Source: Balneolaceae bacterium
GTDB taxonomy: Bacteria; Bacteroidota; Rhodothermia; Balneolales; Balneolaceae
Assembly (NCBI GenBank): GCA_007123785.1
Contig: SLGL01000098.1
Location: 1 to 11,867 of the forward strand
Direction of reading: 5' to 3'
DNA: 11,867 nucleotides
The translations under genes and the position numbers were made by a program. Below the pieces are notes generated by a model. The model did no database searches, was not told the DNA's origin, and worked only from the letters and a program-made list of their open reading frames with translations. Shown in pieces: positions 6,207-11,867 of this stretch (positions within the stretch are counted from its first letter, which is position 1; the number at the start of each line of letters is the position of its first letter).

Positions 6207-7262
6207 TTATTGAACAATATTCACTTCGGGTACCAGATCAATGCCGAACAGCTTTTTCACCGATGCTTTAATTCTCATGGCATGTTCGTAAATCTCTTCG
6301 CCTGTCGCTCCACCGTGATTAACAATAACGAGTGCCTGGTTTTCATAGGTTCCCACATTACCCACTCGCCTGCCCTTCCAACCGGCTTTTTCGATCAGCC
6401 AGCCGGCAGGGATTTTTACCACTTCTCCCTCCATCTCAAAGTAAGGTATATCAGAATATTCATGTAGAATCGGCTCCAGCGCAGCCCGTTCTACAACAGG
6501 ATTTTTAAAAAAACTTCCTGCATTTCCAAGATCTGCGGGATCAGGCAGCTTCGAACGGCGAATTGCCACTACCGCATCAAAAATATCCCCGATTTCCGGT
6601 TTTGTAATATTATTCTCCCGGAGGAAATCATTCAGGGATCGGTACGAAGAGTGGATAATGTGATTTATCTTTGTAAGTCTTAGTACCACTTTCGTAACAA
6701 TCACCCGCCCTTTCAGTTCATGTTTGAAAATGCTGTCGCGGTAGCCAAATCCGCACTCTTCGCGGCAGTACGTGTGCAGCTTTCCGGTACGCATATCAAA
6801 AAGCTCAAGCGATTCGAACACCTGATCCAGTTCCACACCGTACGCCCCGATATTCTGGATCGGTGCCGCACCCACCGTTCCCGGAATCAGGGCCAGATTT
6901 TCGATGCCACCAAAATCCTGCTCTACAGCCCAGTCGACAAGCTCGTGCCAGTTTTCTCCCGCTCCTGCTTCGATCCACACAAAACTATCATCCTGTTTAA
7001 TAACCTTTTTGCCTGAAATGGAATTTTTAAGCACGGATATATCCAGATAATCCTTCAGCAGAACGTTACTTCCACCGCCCAGAACAAAGGGGAACTCCTC
7101 TTGAAAAAAGGCCTGTTCGTGCAGTTTTAAAAGGTGATCAGTTGAAAAGGCCTCAACAAACCGGGCAGCTTTCGAAGGCAGCCCCAACGTATTGAAAGAG
7201 GTAAGATCAAAGTTTTTTTTGATTTGAGGATGCGAAGATGATTTCACAGAAAAGTGTGTCAT
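6207..7262 (-). CDS. murB: UDP-N-acetylenolpyruvoylglucosamine reductase
   Basis: Reduces UDP-GlcNAc-enolpyruvate to UDP-MurNAc with NADPH and FAD in the cytoplasm, the second step of peptidoglycan precursor synthesis. The 351-residue length fits the type I (E. coli-like) enzyme. Visible motifs are SFNTLGL (22-28), the FAD loop GGGSNVLL (62-69), and ALIPGTVGAAPIQNIGAYG (124-142). The active site is represented by Arg175 in GYRDSIFK, the catalytic serine Ser250 in GNAGSFFKNP, and Glu346 in the C-terminal VPEVNIVQ. The start is ATG 7262, 9 nt after the stop of the CNNM/CorC gene. The stop TAA is one base from the ATG of the DUF2779 gene. It stands outside a mur/fts cell-wall cluster here, as an isolated gene of the pathway. 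All key residues are present. Confidence 0.97.
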   Translation of the reverse strand: MTHFSVKSSSHPQIKKNFDLTSFNTLGLPSKAARFVEAFSTDHLLKLHEQAFFQEEFPFVLGGGSNVLLKDYLDISVLKNSISGKKVIKQDDSFVWIEAGAGENWHELVDWAVEQDFGGIENLALIPGTVGAAPIQNIGAYGVELDQVFESLELFDMRTGKLHTYCREECGFGYRDSIFKHELKGRVIVTKVVLRLTKINHIIHSSYRSLNDFLRENNITKPEIGDIFDAVVAIRRSKLPDPADLGNAGSFFKNPVVERAALEPILHEYSDIPYFEMEGEVVKIPAGWLIEKAGWKGRRVGNVGTYENQALVIVNHGGATGEEIYEHAMRIKASVKKLFGIDLVPEVNIVQ

Positions 7263-7271
7263 ATTTTCGGA

Positions 7272-8651
7272 TTACACCCTGGATGCCGAAACAGGTTTTA
7301 CTCTCAGTTTTTTTACGCGGTTGTTTTTTACGGAGTGAACCGTAAGTTCAATGTTTTTATACTGAACCCGTTCACCCACATTAGGGATACGTTCGGTGAG
7401 ATGATAGATGAGACCGCCAAGAGTTTCGAATTCATCATCGGAGGCAGAAATAGATGTTCCCATAATCTCGTCAAGATCATCGAGATCGATTTTTGCATCA
7501 AAAATGTATACACCGCTTTTAAATTTGGTATAAAGTTTTTCCTCTTCCTCGTCATATTCATCACCGATATCACCGACAATCTCTTCCAGAATATCATCAA
7601 GTGTTACAATTCCTTCGGTGCCCCCGTACTCATCCACAACAATAGCCATGTGGGTTTTTTCGTGCTGAAAATCGCGCAAAAGATCATCGAGTTTTTTAGT
7701 GGCCGGGATAAAAAGTGCTTTTCGGGCGATGGTTTTCCAGTTAATAACACTTTTTTCCATGTCTGTGTTAATGTAGGGCAACACATCTTTTGAATAGATC
7801 ACCCCAAGAATGGAGTCCAGATCATTTTCGAAGAGAGGCATTCGCGAGAGGCCTTTTTCCCGGATCAGGCCGATGACTTCCGGCAGTGTCGATTCCACCG
7901 AAACGGCAACGATATTAACGCGGGAAGTCATAATTTCACGCACTGTGGTATTACCGAACTCAATCACATTTTCGATGATTTCCCTCTCATCACCTTTGAT
8001 GGAGCCTTCTTTTTCACCCATTTCGGCCATAGCTTTCAGGTCTTCAGCCGTCATTTTGTTGTCGGGTTTGGGCAGATTTCTTTCAAGCGTCATAGTACTG
8101 TTTGCAATTAATTTCGAAACCGGTGTGAGCAAAATAAAATTCACATAGATAAACGTACTCATCCACCGGGCCACTTTCAGCGGATTATTAATGGCAATAA
8201 TTTTCGGCGTGATTTCACTCAGTATTAAAATCATAAAGGTAAGAACCACTATTTCGATGGTATAAACCAATGTCATCGACAGGCCGTAATGAATGGCTAT
8301 TTTACCGGCAATGACCGCTGCCAAAACAGAGCTGACAATATTGGCAAATGTATTTCCGATGAGAATGGTTGCCAGCAGACGCCTTGGCTTGTTAAGCATT
8401 TTAAGGATACGGTCATCTTTGGCTCTGTTTTTTTCACTCTCTTTCAGTTTATCGAGCTGGTTTACCAGTGAAAAGAAGGCCACTTCGGAACCAGAATACA
8501 GCGCACTGATTAACAGTCCGGCAAGCATCACACCCAGTTCAATCAGAGTCCCCCCATAATGAAGTGTTTCTGCCTGTTCAGTAATTAGCAGAAACAAAAA
8601 TTTAATTGTCAAAACAACAGGGCTACCCGGAGGTTCATCTATCGTTTCCAA
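7272..8651 (-). CDS. CNNM/HlyC/CorC-family membrane protein with CBS domains (GldE-like)
   Basis: Integral membrane protein of up to 459 residues. A DUF21/CNNM transmembrane region covers about 38-195, with SGSEVAFFS (53-61), LIGNTFANIVSSVLAA and SEITPKI typical of the family. A CBS pair follows (about 215-350), with VREIMTSRVNIVAV, LSRMPLFENDLDSILGVIY and MAIVVDEYGGTEGIVTLDDI. A CorC/HlyC C-terminal domain occupies about 375-455. Related proteins are implicated in magnesium or other divalent cation transport; in Bacteroidota the GldE members are linked to gliding. Which applies here is not shown by the sequence. No ATG fits: the frame opens at TTG 8651, and TTG 8612 is an alternative that removes 13 residues. 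It starts about 45 nt after the ssb terminator and leads a probable operon with murB and the DUF2779 gene. Confidence 0.92.
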   Translation of the reverse strand: METIDEPPGSPVVLTIKFLFLLITEQAETLHYGGTLIELGVMLAGLLISALYSGSEVAFFSLVNQLDKLKESEKNRAKDDRILKMLNKPRRLLATILIGNTFANIVSSVLAAVIAGKIAIHYGLSMTLVYTIEIVVLTFMILILSEITPKIIAINNPLKVARWMSTFIYVNFILLTPVSKLIANSTMTLERNLPKPDNKMTAEDLKAMAEMGEKEGSIKGDEREIIENVIEFGNTTVREIMTSRVNIVAVSVESTLPEVIGLIREKGLSRMPLFENDLDSILGVIYSKDVLPYINTDMEKSVINWKTIARKALFIPATKKLDDLLRDFQHEKTHMAIVVDEYGGTEGIVTLDDILEEIVGDIGDEYDEEEEKLYTKFKSGVYIFDAKIDLDDLDEIMGTSISASDDEFETLGGLIYHLTERIPNVGERVQYKNIELTVHSVKNNRVKKLRVKPVSASRV

Positions 8652-8696
8652 AAACGTTGGATTGGTTAACAGGATTCAATAATGTGAAATATGTAC

Positions 8697-8734
8697 AAAA
8701 AAAGGTGACGATCAAAGTTTTGACCATCACCTTT
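8697..8734 (-). terminator. Intrinsic terminator of ssb
   Basis: On the minus strand the arms at 8731-8719 and 8716-8704 pair over 13 positions around a 2-base gap: 11 Watson-Crick pairs and two G-U wobbles; the innermost pairs open to give a normal loop. Seven T residues (8703-8697) follow. A flanking run of A before the stem can lengthen it by pairing with the T run. It lies 22 nt after the ssb stop codon. On the plus strand the same two positions become mismatches, so it is better suited to stop minus-strand transcription. Confidence 0.88.
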
Positions 8735-8755
8735 AAATGTACGAAAATTCTGGGA

Positions 8756-9193
8756 TTAAAACGGCAGATCGTCATCCATATCATCAAACGAGTCGTCGAT
8801 TTCTACGGTGCCTGCCGGTTTTTGATTGCTGCTTTGGCCAGATTGTCCGCCGCCACCTGAGCCGCGACTGTCGAGCATCTGCATATTCAGCGCTTTTATT
8901 TCTGTGGTGTAGCGCTTCTGTCCGTCTTTATCTTCCCACTCACGGGTCTGAATAGGGCCTTCAAAATAGGCCAGTGAGCCCTTTTTAAGGTATTGCTGAC
9001 AAATTTCGGCAAGTCTTCCCCAGGCAACAATCCGGTGCCATTCGGTGTTTTCCTGTAACTCACCGTTTCGATCTTTGTATCGTTCTGTGGTTGCAACACT
9101 CAGTGTGGCAACAGCTGTATTAGATTGTGTGTAGCGTACTTCCGGGTCCTGGCCCAGTCTTCCGATTACCATTGCTTTATTTAATGAACTCAT
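8756..9193 (-). CDS. ssb: Single-stranded DNA-binding protein
   Basis: Coats single-stranded DNA during replication, recombination and repair and recruits partner proteins through its C-terminal tip. The 145-residue product has the normal architecture: an OB fold over about residues 1-108, beginning SSLNKAMVIGRLGQDPEVRY and including TEWHRIVAWGRLAE and GSLAYFEGPIQTREW. A glycine/serine/glutamine-rich linker (about 110-128) follows, then an acidic tail ending DDMDDDLPF, the canonical interaction tip. The start is ATG 9193, supported by a GAGGA Shine-Dalgarno 7 nt upstream. It follows dapD with a 73-nt gap and is closed by a strong terminator, so it may be transcribed alone or as the last gene of the dap transcript. 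It sits apart from rpsF/rpsR, its frequent neighbours in other bacteria. Confidence 0.97.
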   Translation of the reverse strand: MSSLNKAMVIGRLGQDPEVRYTQSNTAVATLSVATTERYKDRNGELQENTEWHRIVAWGRLAEICQQYLKKGSLAYFEGPIQTREWEDKDGQKRYTTEIKALNMQMLDSRGSGGGGQSGQSSNQKPAGTVEIDDSFDDMDDDLPF

Positions 9194-9200
9194 AATGATT

Positions 9201-9206
9201 TCCTCA
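9201..9206 (-). promoter_or_regulatory. Shine-Dalgarno of ssb
   Basis: TGAGGA on the minus strand, 7 nt before ATG 9193. It is notable because most other genes in the window have no recognisable Shine-Dalgarno, and it fixes the ssb start. Confidence 0.7.
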
Positions 9207-9219
9207 TTTTTTTATTAAT

Positions 9220-9236
9220 GTTCTATCTATAAGAAC
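9220..9236. promoter_or_regulatory. Inverted repeat upstream of ssb (possible operator)
   Basis: GTTCT-N7-AGAAC, two perfect 5-base arms, lies 27 nt upstream of the ssb ATG. The half-sites resemble GTTC/GAAC motifs, but the spacing and orientation do not match a standard LexA box. It is short enough to be chance. Confidence 0.25.
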
Positions 9237-9238
9237 CG

Positions 9239-9266
9239 AAAAATTCGATTTCCTTACAGAATTTTT
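9239..9266. terminator. Weak AT-rich hairpin directly after dapD
   Basis: AAAAATTC and GAATTTTT form perfect 8-base arms around a 12-base loop. On the minus strand the hairpin begins immediately after the dapD stop and ends in five T residues, so it could be a weak terminator of the dap operon. The stem has only one G-C pair, so stability is low and read-through into ssb is plausible. Confidence 0.35.
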
Positions 9267-10013
9267 TTATCGCAGGGCATCTTCGAGTTCAAGAGAAGCA
9301 TCACTTCCTTCATCTCTGTACTTGATAATGATCGGGCAGGAGACGGACAGGCCATGGTCTGTGGCCCATTTGTTGCCGGCCGGACGGGTGCCGGGAACCA
9401 CAACGGCACCTTCGGGAATTGCCGCTCCTTTTTTCAACACGATTTTATTCACACAATCATACACCGGCACAGATTTCGACAAGATAACACCGGGTGCCAG
9501 TATAGCTCGTTTTTTAACAAGAATTCCTTCTACAACAACCACACCGGCCCCAAGGAAGCAGTCATCCTCGATCACCACTGGACTGAGGCCAACAGGCTCC
9601 AGGACACCACCAATCTGAACACCCGCAGACAGATGAACATTTTTTCCAATCTGAGCACATGATCCCACCAAGGCATGGCTGTCTACCATTGTGCCTTCAT
9701 CTACATAAGCACCGATATTTATGTAGGCAGGAGGCATTATAATAACTCCGCTTGCCACATACGCACCGCGGCGAACCGATGAACCTCCGGGCACAAGCCT
9801 TACACCATCAGCAGCATCAAACATTCGCGGGGGGATGGTGTCACGGTCTACAAATCCATCGTAAATACCGCCGTAATTTACATTTTTCCCTTCCTTGAAC
9901 GATGCGAGAATCGCTTCTTTAACCTCAATATTGGCTTTCCATGTATCGCCATCGGGATTGGCAGCACGAACGGTTCCATTTTCAAGCTGATCGAGTATTG
10001 TTTTCCAGTCCAT
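9267..10013 (-). CDS. dapD: 2,3,4,5-tetrahydropyridine-2,6-dicarboxylate N-succinyltransferase
   Basis: Transfers succinyl from succinyl-CoA to tetrahydrodipicolinate, the entry to the succinylase branch of lysine/DAP synthesis. The 248-residue protein is shorter than the 274-residue E. coli enzyme, mainly in the N-terminal helical part. The central left-handed beta-helix (about 85-215) is clear: MPPAYINIGAYVDEGTMVDS, GSCAQIGKNVHLSAGVQIGG, VLEPVG and VIEDDCFLGAGVVVVEG. The aspartate of MVDS and the glutamate of IEDDCFLGA match conserved active-site positions of the E. coli enzyme. The C terminus (CPIIIKYRDEGSDASLELEDALR) is in the place expected for the CoA-binding end. It starts at ATG 10013, 8 nt after the dapA stop. 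Its presence means this organism uses the succinylase rather than the acetylase or aminotransferase variant, although dapC and dapE are not in the window. Confidence 0.95.
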   Translation of the reverse strand: MDWKTILDQLENGTVRAANPDGDTWKANIEVKEAILASFKEGKNVNYGGIYDGFVDRDTIPPRMFDAADGVRLVPGGSSVRRGAYVASGVIIMPPAYINIGAYVDEGTMVDSHALVGSCAQIGKNVHLSAGVQIGGVLEPVGLSPVVIEDDCFLGAGVVVVEGILVKKRAILAPGVILSKSVPVYDCVNKIVLKKGAAIPEGAVVVPGTRPAGNKWATDHGLSVSCPIIIKYRDEGSDASLELEDALR

Positions 10014-10021
10014 AAAATTTC

Positions 10022-10900
10022 TTACCTGTTTTTTTGATACCAGTTCTTAATTAAGTCGTCTATAGTCAGCAGCTGTTGCGTGGAAGATAATTCACGTTCC
10101 GTAAGAGGCGGCCTGAGTACGGAGCTCGTGATCCATCCTTTTTCTCTGAGCAGGCATTTGGCCGGTATAGGATTTGAAGCCGAAAACAGAACTTTAACGG
10201 CCTCGGTCCAGAGCGGAAAAAGAGAACGGGTGTCTCCTGAGAGGCATTTTTTGACATATAATCCGGTCTCTTCCGGCCAAACGTTGGAAGCAACTGAAAC
10301 CAGCCCTCCACACCCTGCTGCTGCAAAGAAAGGTAGCATAGCATCATCCCCGCTGAATAGCGGAATTCCGGGAACGGCTGCACGGAACTGCTGATATTCT
10401 GTGATGTTGCCGCTTGCCTCCTTCACCGCCCAGAGATTATCATGACCAGCAAGTGTTTCCAGTACATCAGGGGAAAGTTTCATGCCTGTACGCGATGGTA
10501 TGTTATAGATCATACATGGTTTGTCAGACTCATCCAGTAACGCCTTAAACCAGGCAATTTGACCTTTTATCCCCGGTTTTGAGTAAAGAGGTGCAACGGC
10601 AAGAAAGGCATCTGTATTTTTTTGATTACAGTAGTCGATCCACTCTTTCTGTTTCTTCAGATTAAATCCGCCTACACCTACCATAACAGGTACGCTGGGT
10701 GAGAGATCTGAGACAAAATCAACCACCTCTTTTTTTTCATCATCCCCAAGGGCGAGTCCCTCGCCGGTACTTCCCAGGATTAAAATACCATTCCCGGCCG
10801 CTTCCTGTTTGCGTACAAGGGTTTCCAGATCTTTAAAATGGATATTACCATCACCATGCATTGGTGTTACCAATGCCGTCCAAAGTGTTGTCTCAGTCAT
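10022..10900 (-). CDS. dapA: 4-hydroxy-tetrahydrodipicolinate synthase
   Basis: Condenses pyruvate with aspartate semialdehyde, the first step specific to lysine/DAP synthesis; a cytoplasmic TIM-barrel tetramer. The 292-residue length is normal. Lys160 in WAVKEASGN is the Schiff-base lysine, Tyr132 in YNIPSRTG is the catalytic tyrosine, and Arg137 in SRTG binds the substrate carboxylate. Tyr106 in APLYSKPG matches the second tyrosine of the catalytic triad. The usual GTTGE loop reads GSTGE (43-47), so the triad threonine is serine, and the paired tyrosine before Tyr106 is leucine. GSTGE also occurs in the related N-acetylneuraminate lyases, but the dap neighbours and the SRTG arginine support DapA. 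The ATG overlaps the dapB stop as ATGA, indicating translational coupling; dapD follows 8 nt after the stop. Confidence 0.95.
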   Translation of the reverse strand: MTETTLWTALVTPMHGDGNIHFKDLETLVRKQEAAGNGILILGSTGEGLALGDDEKKEVVDFVSDLSPSVPVMVGVGGFNLKKQKEWIDYCNQKNTDAFLAVAPLYSKPGIKGQIAWFKALLDESDKPCMIYNIPSRTGMKLSPDVLETLAGHDNLWAVKEASGNITEYQQFRAAVPGIPLFSGDDAMLPFFAAAGCGGLVSVASNVWPEETGLYVKKCLSGDTRSLFPLWTEAVKVLFSASNPIPAKCLLREKGWITSSVLRPPLTERELSSTQQLLTIDDLIKNWYQKNR

Positions 10901-11583
10901 AATAATTCGCTGTATGCGCGGTCAAAGATATCAGAAAATTTGTAGATACCCGGTGTTATGTCAGAATTTGTGAGCAGATAATCGGCCGTCCAGATAGCGC
11001 CTTCGGCAAAAACCGACCGGTTGTGAGCTTCGTGCTTCAAATAGATTGATTCCCCGGCTGTTTTGATATGCAGATTATGAATTCCTTTTACATCGCCCTG
11101 CCGGTCGGAGGAGATCACCGCATCTTTTCCCAGCCACTCACGCCAGGAAATGGCTGTTCCGCTGGGTGCATCCTGTTTCTGAACGTGGTGCACTTCATGA
11201 ATATGAAATTGCGGCTCCTTCAGCAGTCCGGACCCTTTTCCAAAGATTGCAATCGCCTTTCTTATAAGGTTCATACCCAAGCTAAAATTGGATCCGATAA
11301 TCCACTTTGCGTTCGCTTGCTTTACTTTTTCAGGAAGTTCAGCCGGCCATTCATATCCTGTGGTTCCCCAAACGGCAGGGATCCCGGCTTCCAATACAAC
11401 CCTAACCACCTCTTTTGCGGCATTTCCGGGCACAAAAATAATGGCAATATCGGTTTCTTTCAATGCTTCGGGAACAGGGCGGTTAAATTCATCAAACCGA
11501 ACGGCCTGATCGCCCAAATGGTCTGCTACCGTTCCACCTGTTTTTCCCGTGCCGATTACGGCATATCTTGTTTGTTTTTTCAA
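10897..11583 (-). CDS. dapB: 4-hydroxy-tetrahydrodipicolinate reductase
   Basis: Reduces the DapA product to tetrahydrodipicolinate with NAD(P)H. The 228-residue protein is shorter than the E. coli enzyme (about 270). The Rossmann motif GTGKTGG is at 11-17, followed by FVPGNAA (50-56), WGTTGY (72-77) and GSNFSLGMN (97-105). The signature EVHHVQKQDAPSGTA at 130-144 includes the catalytic His132 and Lys136. No ATG is possible: the next in-frame upstream codons give no start before a stop, and the next ATG is at residue 104, so TTG 11583 must be the start. That TTG overlaps the lysC stop as TTGA, parallel to the ATGA joining dapB and dapA, so translation of the three genes is probably coupled. 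The gene order lysC-dapB-dapA-dapD makes the assignment secure. Confidence 0.95.
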   Translation of the reverse strand: MKKQTRYAVIGTGKTGGTVADHLGDQAVRFDEFNRPVPEALKETDIAIIFVPGNAAKEVVRVVLEAGIPAVWGTTGYEWPAELPEKVKQANAKWIIGSNFSLGMNLIRKAIAIFGKGSGLLKEPQFHIHEVHHVQKQDAPSGTAISWREWLGKDAVISSDRQGDVKGIHNLHIKTAGESIYLKHEAHNRSVFAEGAIWTADYLLTNSDITPGIYKFSDIFDRAYSELL

Positions 11584-11867
11584 GCTTTGATTTTTTTAGT
11601 TATAAATCTATCGTGTAATACCCGCACAACTTCCTCAGCTTCTTTTTCCTCAACTAAAAAGCACAAGTTGTGAGAACTGGCGCCATGACAGATCACCCGG
11701 ACATTTACATTTTCCAGCGATCCGAAAACCGGACCGCTAAGTCCGGCCGTGGCATCCAGGTTATTGCCAACCAATGCGATCAGTGACAGGTTCTCTTCGA
11801 TCTGTACTTCGCAGAAAGTGCGGAGTTCCTTAAGAATTTCGTCACTGAGAATCTGATTTCCCTGTGC
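11580..11867 (-). CDS. lysC: Aspartate kinase, C-terminal regulatory end (runs off window)
   Basis: Last 95 residues of an aspartokinase, which phosphorylates aspartate at the head of the lysine/threonine/methionine pathway. The kinase domain lies beyond the window edge. The visible part is an ACT regulatory domain: ENLSLIALVGNNLDATAGLSG, VFGSLENVNVRVICHGASSHN and LCFLVEEKEAEEVVRVLH. These closely resemble the C terminus of the lysine-sensitive E. coli AK-III, so lysine feedback is inferred. The SSHN motif is typical of the ligand-sensing interface. The TGA stop overlaps the TTG of dapB by four bases as TTGA. A monofunctional enzyme is likely, because no homoserine dehydrogenase domain follows. 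Confidence 0.94.
   Translation of the reverse strand, partial: AQGNQILSDEILKELRTFCEVQIEENLSLIALVGNNLDATAGLSGPVFGSLENVNVRVICHGASSHNLCFLVEEKEAEEVVRVLHDRFITKKIKA

Noticed and set aside
7254..7793. 179-codon plus-strand open frame
   Set aside because: It is antisense to the CNNM/CorC gene; its phenylalanine-rich product is what reverse-strand reading of a charged domain gives.
11068..11673. 201-codon plus-strand open frame
   Set aside because: It is antisense to dapB and the end of lysC, both well supported by motifs.

Overview
This window is an 11.9 kb stretch of bacterial chromosome carrying ten complete or partial, tightly packed genes, all read from the minus strand. Gene order in the direction of transcription is lysC (3' end only), dapB, dapA, dapD, ssb, a CNNM/CorC (GldE-like) membrane protein, murB, a DUF2779 nuclease-like protein, an M48 lipoprotein protease, purB, a small unrecognised protein and guaB (5' end only). 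Most genes lack a clear Shine-Dalgarno sequence (ssb and perhaps the small protein are exceptions). Moderate GC, a short DapB and a GldE-like CBS protein suggest a member of the Bacteroidota or the related Balneolota/Rhodothermota. This placement is an inference from style and content, not from a marker-gene comparison.

Region 9267-11867 is a lysine/diaminopimelate operon (lysC-dapB-dapA-dapD). Stop and start codons overlap by four bases at lysC/dapB (TTGA) and dapB/dapA (ATGA), and there is an 8-nt gap before dapD. It takes aspartate to N-succinyl-2-amino-6-oxopimelate, the succinylase branch. Region 8697-9206 holds ssb with its own Shine-Dalgarno and a strong intrinsic terminator. Region 4370-8651 looks like one transcription unit: CNNM/CorC protein, then murB after 9 nt, then the DUF2779 protein after 1 nt. 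Region 1357-4255 holds the M48 lipoprotein and purB, 118 nt apart. Region 1-1248 holds a small helical protein of unknown function, a 486-nt non-coding stretch with several inverted repeats, and the start of guaB.

Most of the window is housekeeping metabolism (lysine/DAP, peptidoglycan, purines, DNA binding). I found no transposase, CRISPR array, tRNA, rRNA or defence island. The most unusual gene is the DUF2779 protein. It appears to keep the iron-sulphur cysteines of a Cas4/RecB-type nuclease and an intact DnaQ-like exonuclease domain, but its PD-(D/E)XK active-site residues look lost. The second point of interest is a perfect 9-bp inverted repeat that overlaps one possible start codon of the unknown small gene and abuts the other.
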